Source: Flavobacteriales bacterium (GTDB lineage Bacteria; Bacteroidota; Bacteroidia; Flavobacteriales_F; PHOS-HE28). Taken from it: a stretch of DNA of 64,000 nucleotides. Made by a program: the position numbers and the translations under genes. Location of the stretch: the NCBI GenBank assembly GCA_016713875.1, contig JADJOI010000003.1, positions 1,612,001-1,676,000 of the forward strand. Direction: 5' to 3'. This document shows positions 8,227-17,489 of this stretch, piece by piece. Within the stretch, counting starts at the first letter, position 1. Each line of letters begins with the position of its first letter. The notes beneath the pieces were generated by a model. It did not search any database. It was given only the letters and a program-made list of their open reading frames with translations, and was not told where the DNA came from.

Positions 8227-9474
8227 ATGTTCGACAACGACCGCTGGGGAGAGATCTGGAACACGCTGAGCAGGAACAAGCTGCGCAGCTTCCTCACCAT
8301 GTTCGGTGTGGGGTGGGGCATCTTCATGCTCGTGGTGATGCTGGGCATGGGCAACGGGCTGAAGAACGCGGTGCTCGGCGGATTCGAGGGCTTCGCCACC
8401 AACAGCTGTTTCCTATGGACGATGCCCACCACAAAGCCGTATGCGGGCTTCCAGAAGGGCCGTTCGTTCACCTTCGACAACGAGGATATCAGCATCATTC
8501 GCAACAATGTGCCGGGCATCGAGGTGTGCTCGCCGCAGCTGCAACTGGGCGGATGGCAAAGCGGCAACAACGTGAGCTACGGCTCCAAAGTGGGTGCGTT
8601 CAGTGTATATGGCAGCGAACCGGAGGTCATCCAGGTCGAGGCCATACGCCTGCCCCAAGGCCGGTTCCTGAACCACGCCGACCTGAGCGAAGAGCGCAAA
8701 GTGGCGGTGATCGGGCAGGATGTGGTGGATCAGTTGTTCAAGCCCGCGGACCCGCTGGGGAAGTACATCAAGATCAACGGGGTCTACTTCCAGGTGGTGG
8801 GTGTAAGCAAGAAGAAGAGCAGCGCCGAGATGGGCGACAACCCCGACGCCAAGATCTATGTGCCCTTCACCACGTTCCAGAAGGCCTTCAACGCGCTCAA
8901 CCAGGTGCACTGGTTCACCCTGGTGGCCGAACCGGGGGTGGACGTAGGCGCGGTGGAGAAGCAGGTGCGGCAGCTGATGGCGCGGAAGCATCGCGTGGAC
9001 CCTACGGACGAGAGCGCTTTCGGCAGCTGGAACATGCAGGAGTTCTACGGCCAGATGAACGGCCTCTTCCTCGGCATCGGTGGGCTCAGCTGGTTCGTAG
9101 GCATCTGCACGCTGCTGGCGGGCGCCATCGGCATCGGCAACATCATGCTGGTGAGCATCCAGGAGCGCACCAAGGAGATCGGCATCCGCCGCAGCCTGGG
9201 CGCCACCCCGCGCAACATCACCGGGCAGATCGTGCAGGAGGCCCTCACCCTCACCTTCATCGCCGGCTACTTCGGGCTGCTGGTGGGCGTAGGCGTGTTG
9301 GAGGCCATCCGCACGGTGGCCGGTGATGGCGACTTCTTCAAGAACCCGGGCGTCGACCTCTTCGTCGCCCTCGTCGCCTTCGCCGTGCTCATCGCCAGCG
9401 GCCTCCTCGCCGGGCTGTTGCCCGCGCGCCGCGCCCTGGCCATCAAGGCCGTGGATGCGCTGCGCGCCGAATGA
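8227..9474 (+). CDS. ABC transporter permease (MacB/FtsX family) 2
   Basis: A 415-aa paralogue of the preceding gene with the same plan: N-terminal helix, periplasmic MacB_PCD domain, three C-terminal helices with QERTKEIGIRRSLGATP, and the ending LPARRALAIKAVDALRAE. Its N-terminus (MFDNDRWGEIWNTLSRNKLR) parallels the first permease (MFDREKWGEVLESIGKNKLR), so the pair arose by duplication. The stop codon overlaps a possible ATG of the adaptor gene (ATGA at 9471). Confidence 0.93.
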   Translation: MFDNDRWGEIWNTLSRNKLRSFLTMFGVGWGIFMLVVMLGMGNGLKNAVLGGFEGFATNSCFLWTMPTTKPYAGFQKGRSFTFDNEDISIIRNNVPGIEVCSPQLQLGGWQSGNNVSYGSKVGAFSVYGSEPEVIQVEAIRLPQGRFLNHADLSEERKVAVIGQDVVDQLFKPADPLGKYIKINGVYFQVVGVSKKKSSAEMGDNPDAKIYVPFTTFQKAFNALNQVHWFTLVAEPGVDVGAVEKQVRQLMARKHRVDPTDESAFGSWNMQEFYGQMNGLFLGIGGLSWFVGICTLLAGAIGIGNIMLVSIQERTKEIGIRRSLGATPRNITGQIVQEALTLTFIAGYFGLLVGVGVLEAIRTVAGDGDFFKNPGVDLFVALVAFAVLIASGLLAGLLPARRALAIKAVDALRAE

Positions 9475-9503
9475 ACGTGACCACCGACCCACCACCGGAC
9501 CCC

Positions 9504-10613
9504 ATGAAAAAGATCCTGAAATACCTCCTCTTCATCGGACTGGGCGCCCTCTTCATCTGGACGCTCTATTTCCTCTACCAGAAGAGCGCAAGCCGTCCGG
9601 ACGAGTTCAAGGTGGAGAAGCTCGCGCGCAACAACGTGGTGAAGAAGACGGTGGCCAACGGCAAGATGGTGCCGCGCAAGGAGATCCTCATCAAGCCCGT
9701 GGTCAGCGGCATCATCGCCGAACTCTACGTGGAGGCCGGCGAGGTGGTGAAGCGTGACCAGCCGCTGGCCAAGATCAAGATCGTGCCCGACATGCTGAGC
9801 CTGAGCAACGCCGAGAACCGCGTGCGCAACGCCGAGATCGCGCAGCAGAACGCGCGCCTCAACTTCGACCGCAACAAGCCGCTGGCCGACAAGGGCGTGA
9901 TCAGCGCGGCCGAGATGCAGACCTTCGATGTGGCGCTGAAGAACGCCGATGAGGAAGTGGCCGCGGCCAAGGAGGCCCTGCAGGTCGTGCGCGACGGCAT
10001 CAGCCGCAGCAGCGCGGGCAACACCATCGTGCGCAGCACCATCGACGGCATGGTGCTCGACGTGCCGGTGAAGGAGGGCAACAGCGTGATCGAGCGCAAC
10101 AACTTCAACGAGGGTACCACCATCGCCGCCATCGCCGACATGGACGACCTCATCTTCCAGGGCAAGGTGGACGAGAGCGAGGTGGGCAAGGTGAAGCTGG
10201 GCATGCCCGTGGTGCTCACCGTGGGCGCCATCGAGAACGCCAAGTGGGACGCCGACCTGGAGTACATCGCCCCCAAGGGGGTGGAGGAGAACGGCGCCAT
10301 CCAGTTCGAGATCCGTGCGGCCGTGAAGCTCAAGGACGGGCAGACCCTGCGCAGCGGCTACAGCGCCAACGCGGACATCGTGCTGGAGCAGCGCGACAGC
10401 GTGTACACCGTGCCGGAGAGCATCGTGGAGTTCAACGACAAGGGCGACAGCGCCTTCGTGCAGGTGAAGAACGGCAAGGACTGGAAACGGACCTACATCC
10501 GCACTGGCCTTAGCGACGGCATCAACCTGGAGGTGCTGGAGGGCGTGGCCCCGGCGACCGAGCTCAAGGGCGCCAAGGTGGAGCCTGAAGGCGCGTCCAT
10601 CACGGTGAACTGA
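9504..10613 (+). CDS. efflux periplasmic adaptor subunit (MacA/HlyD family)
   Basis: A 369-aa membrane-fusion protein that links the inner-membrane ABC complex to an outer-membrane channel. It has an N-terminal membrane anchor (MKKILKYLLFIGLGALFIW), a biotinyl-lipoyl half (KEILIKPVVSGIIAELYVEAG), a coiled-coil hairpin (around residues 90-165), the second lipoyl half (VRSTIDGMVLDVPVKEGNSV) and a beta-barrel domain. I chose the ATG at 9504 because it starts the membrane anchor. An ATG at 9471 overlapping the permease stop is the alternative (11 residues longer). It is the last gene of the operon; no TolC-like gene is in the window. Confidence 0.93.
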   Translation: MKKILKYLLFIGLGALFIWTLYFLYQKSASRPDEFKVEKLARNNVVKKTVANGKMVPRKEILIKPVVSGIIAELYVEAGEVVKRDQPLAKIKIVPDMLSLSNAENRVRNAEIAQQNARLNFDRNKPLADKGVISAAEMQTFDVALKNADEEVAAAKEALQVVRDGISRSSAGNTIVRSTIDGMVLDVPVKEGNSVIERNNFNEGTTIAAIADMDDLIFQGKVDESEVGKVKLGMPVVLTVGAIENAKWDADLEYIAPKGVEENGAIQFEIRAAVKLKDGQTLRSGYSANADIVLEQRDSVYTVPESIVEFNDKGDSAFVQVKNGKDWKRTYIRTGLSDGINLEVLEGVAPATELKGAKVEPEGASITVN

Positions 10614-10617
10614 CCGC

Positions 10618-11631
10618 TCACGGCTGGGGCAGCGCCTTTACGTGGGCGCGGAACGCCACGCCGTTCACCGTTCCCTCCGCGTCGGCCGCGTTCAGCTTCA
10701 CCCCCTTCACGTCGTAGAAGAGGCCGTGGGGCGAGATGGCCTTCACGCCCATCTCCCGACCGTCGGGCGCCAGGGTCTTGATGTCGAACACGTTGCCGAC
10801 CCTGCGCACGGCCTTCACCGGCAACCGGGTGCCATCAGCGGCCACCGCCTTCACATCGAGAAGGGTGCCATCGGGCAGCACGGCCTTCACCGGCATGGGC
10901 GACTCCTGCGTGGCCAGCACCTTCACCGGCACCTCGCGGCCGTTCACAAGCGCACGGATGTCGAGCACCGTGGCGTCGCCGTTGGCCTGCAGGGCTTTGA
11001 TGTCATGGAGCGTGCCGGCCGCATCGATCGCCTTGATGCCCAGCACATGCCCGTCGGGTTGCACGCACTTGACGTTCCACACCGGGTCGCCATCCTGGTC
11101 CGTGGGGTGCGGCAGAGCCTTCACATGCGCGTCGATGGCCACGCCGTTGGTCCGCTCGGGCTCATCGGAAAGGTCCAGACCCTTCACATCGCGCATGAGG
11201 CCCTCCGCGCTGATCGCCTTTACGGCGTACAGGGCCCGCTCATCGCCGATGGCCTTGATATGCACCAGATGTCCGGCGCGCGCCACCCCCTTCACGTCGA
11301 GGCGGCGACCGTCCGGGGCGATGGCTTTCACGTCCAGCACCTCTCCTTTCGCGGTGATGGCCTTCACCGGCCGCATGGCGTCATCCGAGGCCAGCACCTT
11401 GATGGGCAGCAGGCTCCCGTTGTCGAGGGCCTTCACATCCATCACATGCGTGTCGTCCTCCTCCAGGGCCTTCACGTCCAGGATGCGGCCCGAAGGGTCG
11501 AGGGCCTTCACGTCCAGGGTGGTGCCGTTGGGCAACACGGCCTTGATGTTCCAAAGGACCGGACCTTGGGCCAGGCCGTTGATAGCTGCGAACAGCAGGC
11601 AGAGGGGGAGCAACGTACGTCTCATGGTCAT
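10618..11631 (-). CDS. secreted VKA-repeat protein, two tandem halves
   Basis: A 337-aa exported protein (signal peptide MTMRRTLLPLCLLFAAINGLAQ) made almost entirely of short repeats of the type DG-x-x-LDVKAL/I, about 22-25 residues each. The chain has two homologous halves of about 155 residues. Both start with a W-N-I/V-K motif and end with NGVA-x-x-AHVKALP-x-P, so an internal duplication of a whole domain is clear. The regular VKA strands with DG turns suggest a solenoid or beta-propeller-like fold. No cysteines of functional pattern and no catalytic motif are seen. The function is unknown. Its stop lies 4 bp from that of the convergent adaptor gene. The alternative start is the ATG at 11625. 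Confidence 0.8.
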   Translation of the reverse strand: MTMRRTLLPLCLLFAAINGLAQGPVLWNIKAVLPNGTTLDVKALDPSGRILDVKALEEDDTHVMDVKALDNGSLLPIKVLASDDAMRPVKAITAKGEVLDVKAIAPDGRRLDVKGVARAGHLVHIKAIGDERALYAVKAISAEGLMRDVKGLDLSDEPERTNGVAIDAHVKALPHPTDQDGDPVWNVKCVQPDGHVLGIKAIDAAGTLHDIKALQANGDATVLDIRALVNGREVPVKVLATQESPMPVKAVLPDGTLLDVKAVAADGTRLPVKAVRRVGNVFDIKTLAPDGREMGVKAISPHGLFYDVKGVKLNAADAEGTVNGVAFRAHVKALPQP

Positions 11632-11725
11632 GTAAGGTGTGGTCCGAAGCTAGTCAACCGTCACCGCATGCCCGATTCGTGGCCGGGGGTCCCGGTGCAT
11701 CCGCGGGATCGCGCACCTTCGCAGC

Positions 11726-13225
11726 ATGCGAACGCTGCCTGCTCTCCTGATCGCCGTCTCCCTGACCTGCGGTGCGACGCTGCGCGCCCAACCGGACCTC
11801 GCCGCGTTGGACGCCTACCTCGCCGACGCCCTGGTGAAGTTCGACCAGCCCGGCCTGGCGGTCGGCGTGGTGAAGGACGGGCAGCTGGTATGGAGCAAGG
11901 GCTACGGCAAGCTCGACCTCGCCAAGGCCGATCCGGTGACGCCCAACAGCATCTTCTACATGGCCAGCATCAGCAAGGCGTTCACCGCCTGCGCCGTGGG
12001 CCTGCTGGTGGACGAAGGCAAGGTGGACTGGAACGACCCGGTGGTGAAGCACCTGCCGTGGTTCCGTACGCCGGACGCGTACGTCACCGAGCAGATGCTG
12101 GTGAAGGACCTGCTGTGCCACCGCAGCGGCTGGATCACCTTCGACGGCGACCTGCTGTGGTACGCCACGGAGCTGGGCCAGCGCGAGATCCTGGAGCGCC
12201 ATGCCCGTGAACCCTTCACCCACCCTTTCCGTGACGAATTCGGATACAGCAACCTGATGTTCATCGCGGCCGCGCAGCTCATCGAGGCGGTGAGCGGCAG
12301 CACCTGGGACGCCTTCATCACCGAACGCATCCTGCGGCCGCTGGGCATGACCCGCACCACGGTGGAGACGGCCGACCTGGCGCGGTTCACGGACGTGGCG
12401 CTGCCGCACGTCCGCAAGGGGCAGGACCCCACCGCCCCGCAGAAGAGCATGCCCTACCAGTCGCTTCGTGGCGCCGACGGCGCGTGCGGGGTGAACAGCT
12501 GCGTGACCGATGTGGCCAAATGGGATGCGATGTGGGCCGCCGAGGGCCAGGTGGGCGGCAAGCCCTTCCTGAGCGAGACCAGCTTCCGCACCATCACCAG
12601 CAGCCACCTGCCGATGGGCACGGAGGGCGCCGGGCTCGGCTGGTTCCTGGAGGAGTTCAACGGCCATGCGGTGATCACCCACAGCGGCGGCATGCCGGGC
12701 TTCATCCTCAACCATGCGGTGGTGCCCGACCAGGACCTGGCGGTGATCGCCTTGGGCAACGGGGAGAGCTACAGCGTGTTCGCCGCCACACAGAAGCTGC
12801 TGGACGCCTGGCTCGGCGACGGCAAGGCGGACCCCGTGAGCGACATGATGCCGCGTATCGCGAAGCGCAGGGAGCGCGATGCCAAGCGCGTGGCCGATCG
12901 CATGACCGCCCGGGTGGCGAAGACCAAACCCTCGCTCCCGCTGAGCGCCTATGCCGGCACCTACGCGGACAAGATCTACGGGGAGGCGACCATCACCGAG
13001 GCGAACGGCGCCCTCCAGCTCACCTTCCAGCCCGCCAAGGACCTGTTGACCGGAACGCTCGGCCACTGGCACTTCGACACCTTCCAGTGGCAGCACGCGG
13101 ACCCGTTCCTGGAGCCGGGCTACATCACCTTCACCTTCGATGCCGACCACCGGGTGATGGGCTTCAAGGTGGACCTGCACAGCCCCGATTTCCATTTCTA
13201 CAAGCTGGACTTCCGCCGGAAATGA
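11726..13225 (+). CDS. secreted serine hydrolase, beta-lactamase/PBP4* fold
   Basis: A 499-aa exported serine hydrolase (signal peptide to about residue 21). It has the class C beta-lactamase/esterase motifs: SxxK as SISK at 81-84, YSN in FGYSNLMF, and the third motif as HSGG in ITHSGGMPG. A C-terminal DUF3471-like beta domain follows (from around residue 390, ending HSPDFHFYKLDFRRK). Such proteins are D-aminopeptidases, esterases or cell-wall carboxypeptidases; the substrate is unknown. CACCTTCG ends 4 nt before the ATG, so the mRNA is probably leaderless. Confidence 0.9.
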   Translation: MRTLPALLIAVSLTCGATLRAQPDLAALDAYLADALVKFDQPGLAVGVVKDGQLVWSKGYGKLDLAKADPVTPNSIFYMASISKAFTACAVGLLVDEGKVDWNDPVVKHLPWFRTPDAYVTEQMLVKDLLCHRSGWITFDGDLLWYATELGQREILERHAREPFTHPFRDEFGYSNLMFIAAAQLIEAVSGSTWDAFITERILRPLGMTRTTVETADLARFTDVALPHVRKGQDPTAPQKSMPYQSLRGADGACGVNSCVTDVAKWDAMWAAEGQVGGKPFLSETSFRTITSSHLPMGTEGAGLGWFLEEFNGHAVITHSGGMPGFILNHAVVPDQDLAVIALGNGESYSVFAATQKLLDAWLGDGKADPVSDMMPRIAKRRERDAKRVADRMTARVAKTKPSLPLSAYAGTYADKIYGEATITEANGALQLTFQPAKDLLTGTLGHWHFDTFQWQHADPFLEPGYITFTFDADHRVMGFKVDLHSPDFHFYKLDFRRK

Positions 13226-13272
13226 GCGGAGGCGGCCGAAGCCGCCTCCACATCGTCGATCATCCGGCGTGT

Positions 13273-14349
13273 TCAGCGCCCGGCGTTCGCCGGAGCGGTG
13301 CCATGCTCGATGGCGTCGAGGCGGGCCTCGGTACGTTCCAGGGCGCTCATCAACCGCGCTTGCTGTCCCCGAAGGGTCTCCAGTTCGGCGCGCAGTGCGT
13401 CGTTCTCGGCGTGCAGCTCACGCAGGGCCTCCACGGCGAGGGCCTCGAAGCCGCGGATGGTGAGCCGCTTGTAGCCGTCCACCTCCTCCACCCAGTCGGG
13501 CATCACCTGCTCCACCTCTTGCGCGATGAAGCCGATGCGGGTGCCGGGCAGCTCGTGGATGGCCGCGGGGTCCTTGTACTCGAAGCTCACCCCGCGCAGG
13601 CCGAGCAGCGTGTTCAGTGATCCGGTGAGCGGGGCCACGTTCTTCTTAAGGCGCAGGTCCGAACTGTTGGACCAGCTGCCCCCACCGGGTTTGGCCGCGC
13701 TGCCGTTCACCAGCAGATTGAAGGCGCCGGGCGCCGTGGTGCCGATGCCCACGTTCCCTTGCACCAGCAGGCCGTTCGCAGGCGCCGTGTTAGTGCCCGA
13801 GTAGCTCGCACCGATCACGGCCGCACCCTCCACATCCAGCTTGTTCACCGGGTTGTCCACCCCGACACCGAAGCGATAGTCAGGATGCACGTAGATGTCG
13901 TTGAAAAGGTCCACTACTATGGCACTGTCCATCAACGAACGGGCGAAACGCGACATGATCGCGTACGGAGCAGCACTGATGATCGAAGGAGGAAGTGCGG
14001 TGAAGCTCGTTCCTCCGGTGAGGTCGATCTGCACCTCCAACCGGTGCGGGCAATTGCTCGTCCACTCATACCCCTCGAAGGTCCCCACCTCCGGTGTGCC
14101 CTGACCCACCCGGAGGTTCACCATGCCGAGGTCGTCGGTGGTCACCAGGTGCGTCTCCCAATAGGTGACCGCGCCGATGCAGGGGCCCAGGCCGATGCGC
14201 AGATTGACCAGCTGGTTGGGCAGGGCATTGCCGAGGGCGTCGCGCACCACGGCCTGATAGCTGAACGCGCCGTACGGGGTGAAGGGCTGCGCCGAAAGTG
14301 TGCCCACCACCGCCATGGCGCTGGCAAGCAGGGTTGAACGAAGGCTCAT
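13273..14349 (-). CDS. secreted tail-fiber domain (peptidase S74 chaperone) protein
   Basis: A 358-aa exported protein (signal peptide MSLRSTLLASAMAVVGTLSA) with a Bacteroidota-type N-terminal region beginning FSYQAVVRDALGN. It ends in an intramolecular chaperone of peptidase family S74: SDLRLKKNVAPL, then IGFIAQEVEQVMPDWV, then a terminal coiled coil (ELHAENDALRAELETL). In phage tail fibres this domain trimerises the protein and cleaves itself off. In Bacteroidota it is common on large secreted proteins. The neighbouring minus-strand gene at 14383 also encodes a secreted protein and may be co-transcribed. Confidence 0.9.
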   Translation of the reverse strand: MSLRSTLLASAMAVVGTLSAQPFTPYGAFSYQAVVRDALGNALPNQLVNLRIGLGPCIGAVTYWETHLVTTDDLGMVNLRVGQGTPEVGTFEGYEWTSNCPHRLEVQIDLTGGTSFTALPPSIISAAPYAIMSRFARSLMDSAIVVDLFNDIYVHPDYRFGVGVDNPVNKLDVEGAAVIGASYSGTNTAPANGLLVQGNVGIGTTAPGAFNLLVNGSAAKPGGGSWSNSSDLRLKKNVAPLTGSLNTLLGLRGVSFEYKDPAAIHELPGTRIGFIAQEVEQVMPDWVEEVDGYKRLTIRGFEALAVEALRELHAENDALRAELETLRGQQARLMSALERTEARLDAIEHGTAPANAGR

Positions 14350-14382
14350 GATCGAAAGGAGGTGTTTGGTAAGATCGTGGGT

Positions 14383-15333
14383 TCAGGGGACGAAGGTGCT
14401 GCGCGTGGCGGTGGGCACCGAGCCACCGACGGTGGTGAGGATCACGTCGCGATCGTTGGCGGAGCCGGTGTACTTGGTCGCACCATTGAGGTTCACATCG
14501 GTGCCGGCGTAGCCTGAGGTGGTCGCGGTGGGGACCACACCGCCGATGGCGACGAGGATGGGGTCGCGGTCGTTCGCTCCACCGGCGTACTTCACCTGGC
14601 CATTGCCGGTGACATCGCCTGCCCACATGGCGCGCACGCTACCATTGAGCCGTTGTGCCGCCGCACCACCGAAGGTGGCCACCGAGCCGTTGGTGAAGTT
14701 CACCTGTACCCACAGCGGCCCGAGGCTGATGGTATTGGCCGACATGATCGCCAGGTGGTTCCGATGACGCACCACCAGATAATAGAGGCCGGGCACGGCC
14801 ACGAACGATACCGGGGTCACGCCGTCCGGGGCCACCACATCGCCATCGCGCTGAAGCAGGCCCACGGCGGTGGCCTTCACCACCGTGTTGTCGCTGGCCG
14901 AGCGCAGCTCCAGGAAGACCCAATCGACGATGGCGTTGCTGCCGGTGATGCCCAGCACGTTCGGGCTCACGGTCTCGAAGCCCGATCCGATGTGGGTGTA
15001 GCCCGGAAGGGACGAATACGGCTCGGTGAGCGGGAAGCTCGGCAAGGTGCGCAGGTTGTCGTTCATCAGCCCCGACACGAGCGGTCCGTCCAGGAACACC
15101 TTGGGCAATGCGCTGACCCGTTCCGGTGCCGGCTGGTGAAAGCCTTGGGTGAGCACCGTGTTCGGCCATCCGGCCGGCCCGATCACGGGTTGGCCGAAGG
15201 TGGACTTCAGCGTGCCGCCGTTGGGCAGGGCGTTGGTGGTGCCGCCGCTCGCGATCACCTGGGGACGCACGGATTGCGCGTGACCACCGACCACAAGGAA
15301 TGAGCCGAGAAGGATGCACAGGGGACCACGCAT
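14383..15333 (-). CDS. secreted protein with HRNHL module and dockerin-like C-terminal repeats
   Basis: A 316-aa exported protein (signal peptide MRGPLCILLGSFLVVGGHA). The C-terminal two thirds are a module shared with the protease at 40707-42785: IVDWVFLELR, an LLQRDGDVVAPDG segment, VVRHRNHL, then two dockerin- or EF-hand-like repeats (AGDVTGNGQVKYAGGANDRD and TDVNLNGATKYTGSANDRD). The repeats end in VGG-x-VPTAT. I see no canonical T9SS sorting end. The start ATG at 15331-15333 begins the signal peptide; the longer open frame upstream is antisense of the next gene. The function is unknown; surface display or calcium binding is inferred. Confidence 0.8.
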   Translation of the reverse strand: MRGPLCILLGSFLVVGGHAQSVRPQVIASGGTTNALPNGGTLKSTFGQPVIGPAGWPNTVLTQGFHQPAPERVSALPKVFLDGPLVSGLMNDNLRTLPSFPLTEPYSSLPGYTHIGSGFETVSPNVLGITGSNAIVDWVFLELRSASDNTVVKATAVGLLQRDGDVVAPDGVTPVSFVAVPGLYYLVVRHRNHLAIMSANTISLGPLWVQVNFTNGSVATFGGAAAQRLNGSVRAMWAGDVTGNGQVKYAGGANDRDPILVAIGGVVPTATTSGYAGTDVNLNGATKYTGSANDRDVILTTVGGSVPTATRSTFVP

Positions 15334-15372
15334 GTCGTTCGTTTGGGTTAGAAAGCTAGGCTTTTCCGCCAG

Positions 15373-16779
15373 ATGGCCAAGCCGTCCAGCGAAGAGGCTG
15401 CCCACCCTTTCGCATCTTGCGCGTCCTTCCCTTCCCCGGTGCGCCCGCTCCCCTTCCTGCTCCTCATGCTGCTGCTGTGCGCCTGGCACCTGGACCGGGG
15501 GCCCAACGACAACACGATGAGCCGCGCGGCCATGGTGGCCGCCCTCGTGGAGCACCGCAGCCTGTGCATCGACCCCTACCACACGCACACCCAGGACAAG
15601 TCGCTCATCGACGGGCGCCACTACAGCGACAAGGCGCCGCTGCCGGCCCTGCTGGTGACACCGGTCTACGCCGCCGTGGTGGCCGCGGGGCTCGTGTCGC
15701 CCGGACCGGACGGGCTGCTGACGCCGCAGTTGCTGATGCTCGGCGGGCTGCTGTGCGGCAGCATTCCTCTGGCCCTGATCATCACCCTGTGCTGGATGCG
15801 GCTCCGGCGCCAGGGCACAGCGCTCTCCCCCGCCCTGCTGGCCACCCTGCCCTTCCTCGGCTCCTTCCTGTTCGTGTACAGCGGCAGCTTCAACGCCCAC
15901 CTGCTCGGCGCGCTCTTCGCCCTGCTGGCGCTGATGGCGGTGGAGGATGATCGTCCGTTGCGGGCCGGCCTGTGGACGGGGTGCGCGGTGCTCTGCGAGT
16001 ACCCGCTGGCGGTGCTGGCCGTGTGGTGGGCCGTGCGTCCCCTGTGGGGCGAAGGCCCCTGGCCCGCGCGGCTCCGCTCCAGCCTGCGCTTCATCGCCGG
16101 TGGGCTTCCCGCGGCGGCGCTGTTGTTGATCTACAACACCGCGCTCACCGGCTCGCCGTTCAGCATCGGCTACGAGCACGAGGCGCACTACACCTTCATG
16201 CACGACAGCTACGGCCTGGCCCTGCCCTCGCTGTCCGCGCTGTGGGGGCTCACCTTCAGCGGGTACCGCGGCCTGTTCGTGTACATGCCGGTGCTGCTGG
16301 CGGGGCTGCTCGCCTGGGGCCTCAGCGTGCGCCGCGACCACACTTGGCGGCAGGATCCGGTGCTGCCCGCCCTGCTCGCCCTGTTGCTGGTGATCGCCAG
16401 CTACCGCATGTGGTGGGGCGGCTGGGCCATCGGACCCCGGCACCTCAGCGCGGCGGCCGTGCTGCTCGCCTGGCGCTGGCTGCCGCTGGTGGCCGAGCAC
16501 CGCTGGCTGCGCCTCCCGGTGGCCATCACCGGTGCGTTCGGGCTTGTGGTCGCCGTGGCCGCCAAGGGCACCGTGTGGTACTCCTTCCCCACCGAGGTGC
16601 AGCGCCCGTTGCGGGACCGGCTGTGGCCCGCGCTGCAGGAAGGCGCGTGGACGGACATGCAGGTCCCCGTGTCCTTCGGCCTGTCCCCCGCCAGTTCGTC
16701 CGTGCTGTTCGTGGTCATGCTCATCGCCACGCTGAGCTTCCTTTGGTGGCACGAACGCACACGCCCCCACCTGCCCTGA
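15373..16779 (+). CDS. polytopic membrane protein, glycosyltransferase-39-like
   Basis: A 468-aa protein with about ten hydrophobic segments. After the first helix comes a periplasmic loop with LDRGPNDNTMSRAAMVAAL and a DKAPLPALL motif. This layout resembles PMT/ArnT-type (GT39 or GT-C fold) glycosyltransferases, where an acidic residue in the first loop is catalytic. I could not identify a precise family. It overlaps the start of rsmE by one base (TGATG), so the two genes are translationally coupled. Confidence 0.7.
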   Translation: MAKPSSEEAAHPFASCASFPSPVRPLPFLLLMLLLCAWHLDRGPNDNTMSRAAMVAALVEHRSLCIDPYHTHTQDKSLIDGRHYSDKAPLPALLVTPVYAAVVAAGLVSPGPDGLLTPQLLMLGGLLCGSIPLALIITLCWMRLRRQGTALSPALLATLPFLGSFLFVYSGSFNAHLLGALFALLALMAVEDDRPLRAGLWTGCAVLCEYPLAVLAVWWAVRPLWGEGPWPARLRSSLRFIAGGLPAAALLLIYNTALTGSPFSIGYEHEAHYTFMHDSYGLALPSLSALWGLTFSGYRGLFVYMPVLLAGLLAWGLSVRRDHTWRQDPVLPALLALLLVIASYRMWWGGWAIGPRHLSAAAVLLAWRWLPLVAEHRWLRLPVAITGAFGLVVAVAAKGTVWYSFPTEVQRPLRDRLWPALQEGAWTDMQVPVSFGLSPASSSVLFVVMLIATLSFLWWHERTRPHLP

Positions 16780-17480
16780 TGCACCGCTTCCACTGCACCG
16801 GCCTGCACGCCCACGAGGTCGCCCTACCCGAGGAGGAGGCCGCGCATGCACTGCGCGTGCTGCGCCTGCGCGATGGCGATGCGGTGGAGCTGGTGGACGG
16901 CGCGGGCATGGAAGCGGACGGGGTGCTGCGCCTCATCGGACGGCATGAGGTCCACGTGCGGATCGGCGACCGCCGCACGCACCCGGCCCCGCCCAGCACG
17001 CTGCACCTGGCCGTGGCCCCCACCAAACAGGCCGAGCGCTTCGAGTGGTTCGTGGAGAAGGCCGTGGAGGTGGGCGTGGAGCGCATCACGCCGCTGTCCA
17101 CCGCGCGCACCGAACGCGGGCACCTGCGCACGGACCGGCTGCGGCGCGTGGCCGTAAGCGCCATGAAGCAGAGCCGCCGCGCGTGGCTGCCGCGCATCGA
17201 CGACCTGTCGACGCTGGACGCTTTGCTTCAGCAGGCAGCACAGGGCCAACGCTTCGTGGCCCACGCCTTCGGCGACCCCGAACCCCTGATGAACGCCTTC
17301 GTTCCAGCGGAGGACGCGCTGCTGCTGGTGGGACCAGAGGGTGACTGGACCGAGGCGGAGCTGCGGATGCTGCTCGACGCCGGGTTCCAGGCGGTGGGCT
17401 TGGGCGCGGCCCGTCTGCGCACCGAGACGGCCGCCCTGGCCGCCTGCACCTGGATGAGCCTGGCGCGTCAGCGGCGGTAA
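16779..17480 (+). CDS. rsmE: 16S rRNA (uracil1498-N3)-methyltransferase
   Basis: A 233-aa SPOUT-family enzyme that methylates N3 of U1498 in 16S rRNA. It has an N-terminal PUA-like domain (HALRVLRLRDGDAVELVDG) and a C-terminal knotted domain with KQAERFEWFVEKAVEVGV, the SAM-site LLVGPEGDW and the closing motif LGAARLRTETAALAA. The ATG shares its A with the TGA of the preceding membrane-protein gene. The frame is open upstream inside that gene, but the PUA start fixes the ATG used here. Confidence 0.95.
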   Translation: MHRFHCTGLHAHEVALPEEEAAHALRVLRLRDGDAVELVDGAGMEADGVLRLIGRHEVHVRIGDRRTHPAPPSTLHLAVAPTKQAERFEWFVEKAVEVGVERITPLSTARTERGHLRTDRLRRVAVSAMKQSRRAWLPRIDDLSTLDALLQQAAQGQRFVAHAFGDPEPLMNAFVPAEDALLLVGPEGDWTEAELRMLLDAGFQAVGLGAARLRTETAALAACTWMSLARQRR

Positions 17481-17489
17481 CTTGCGCCC

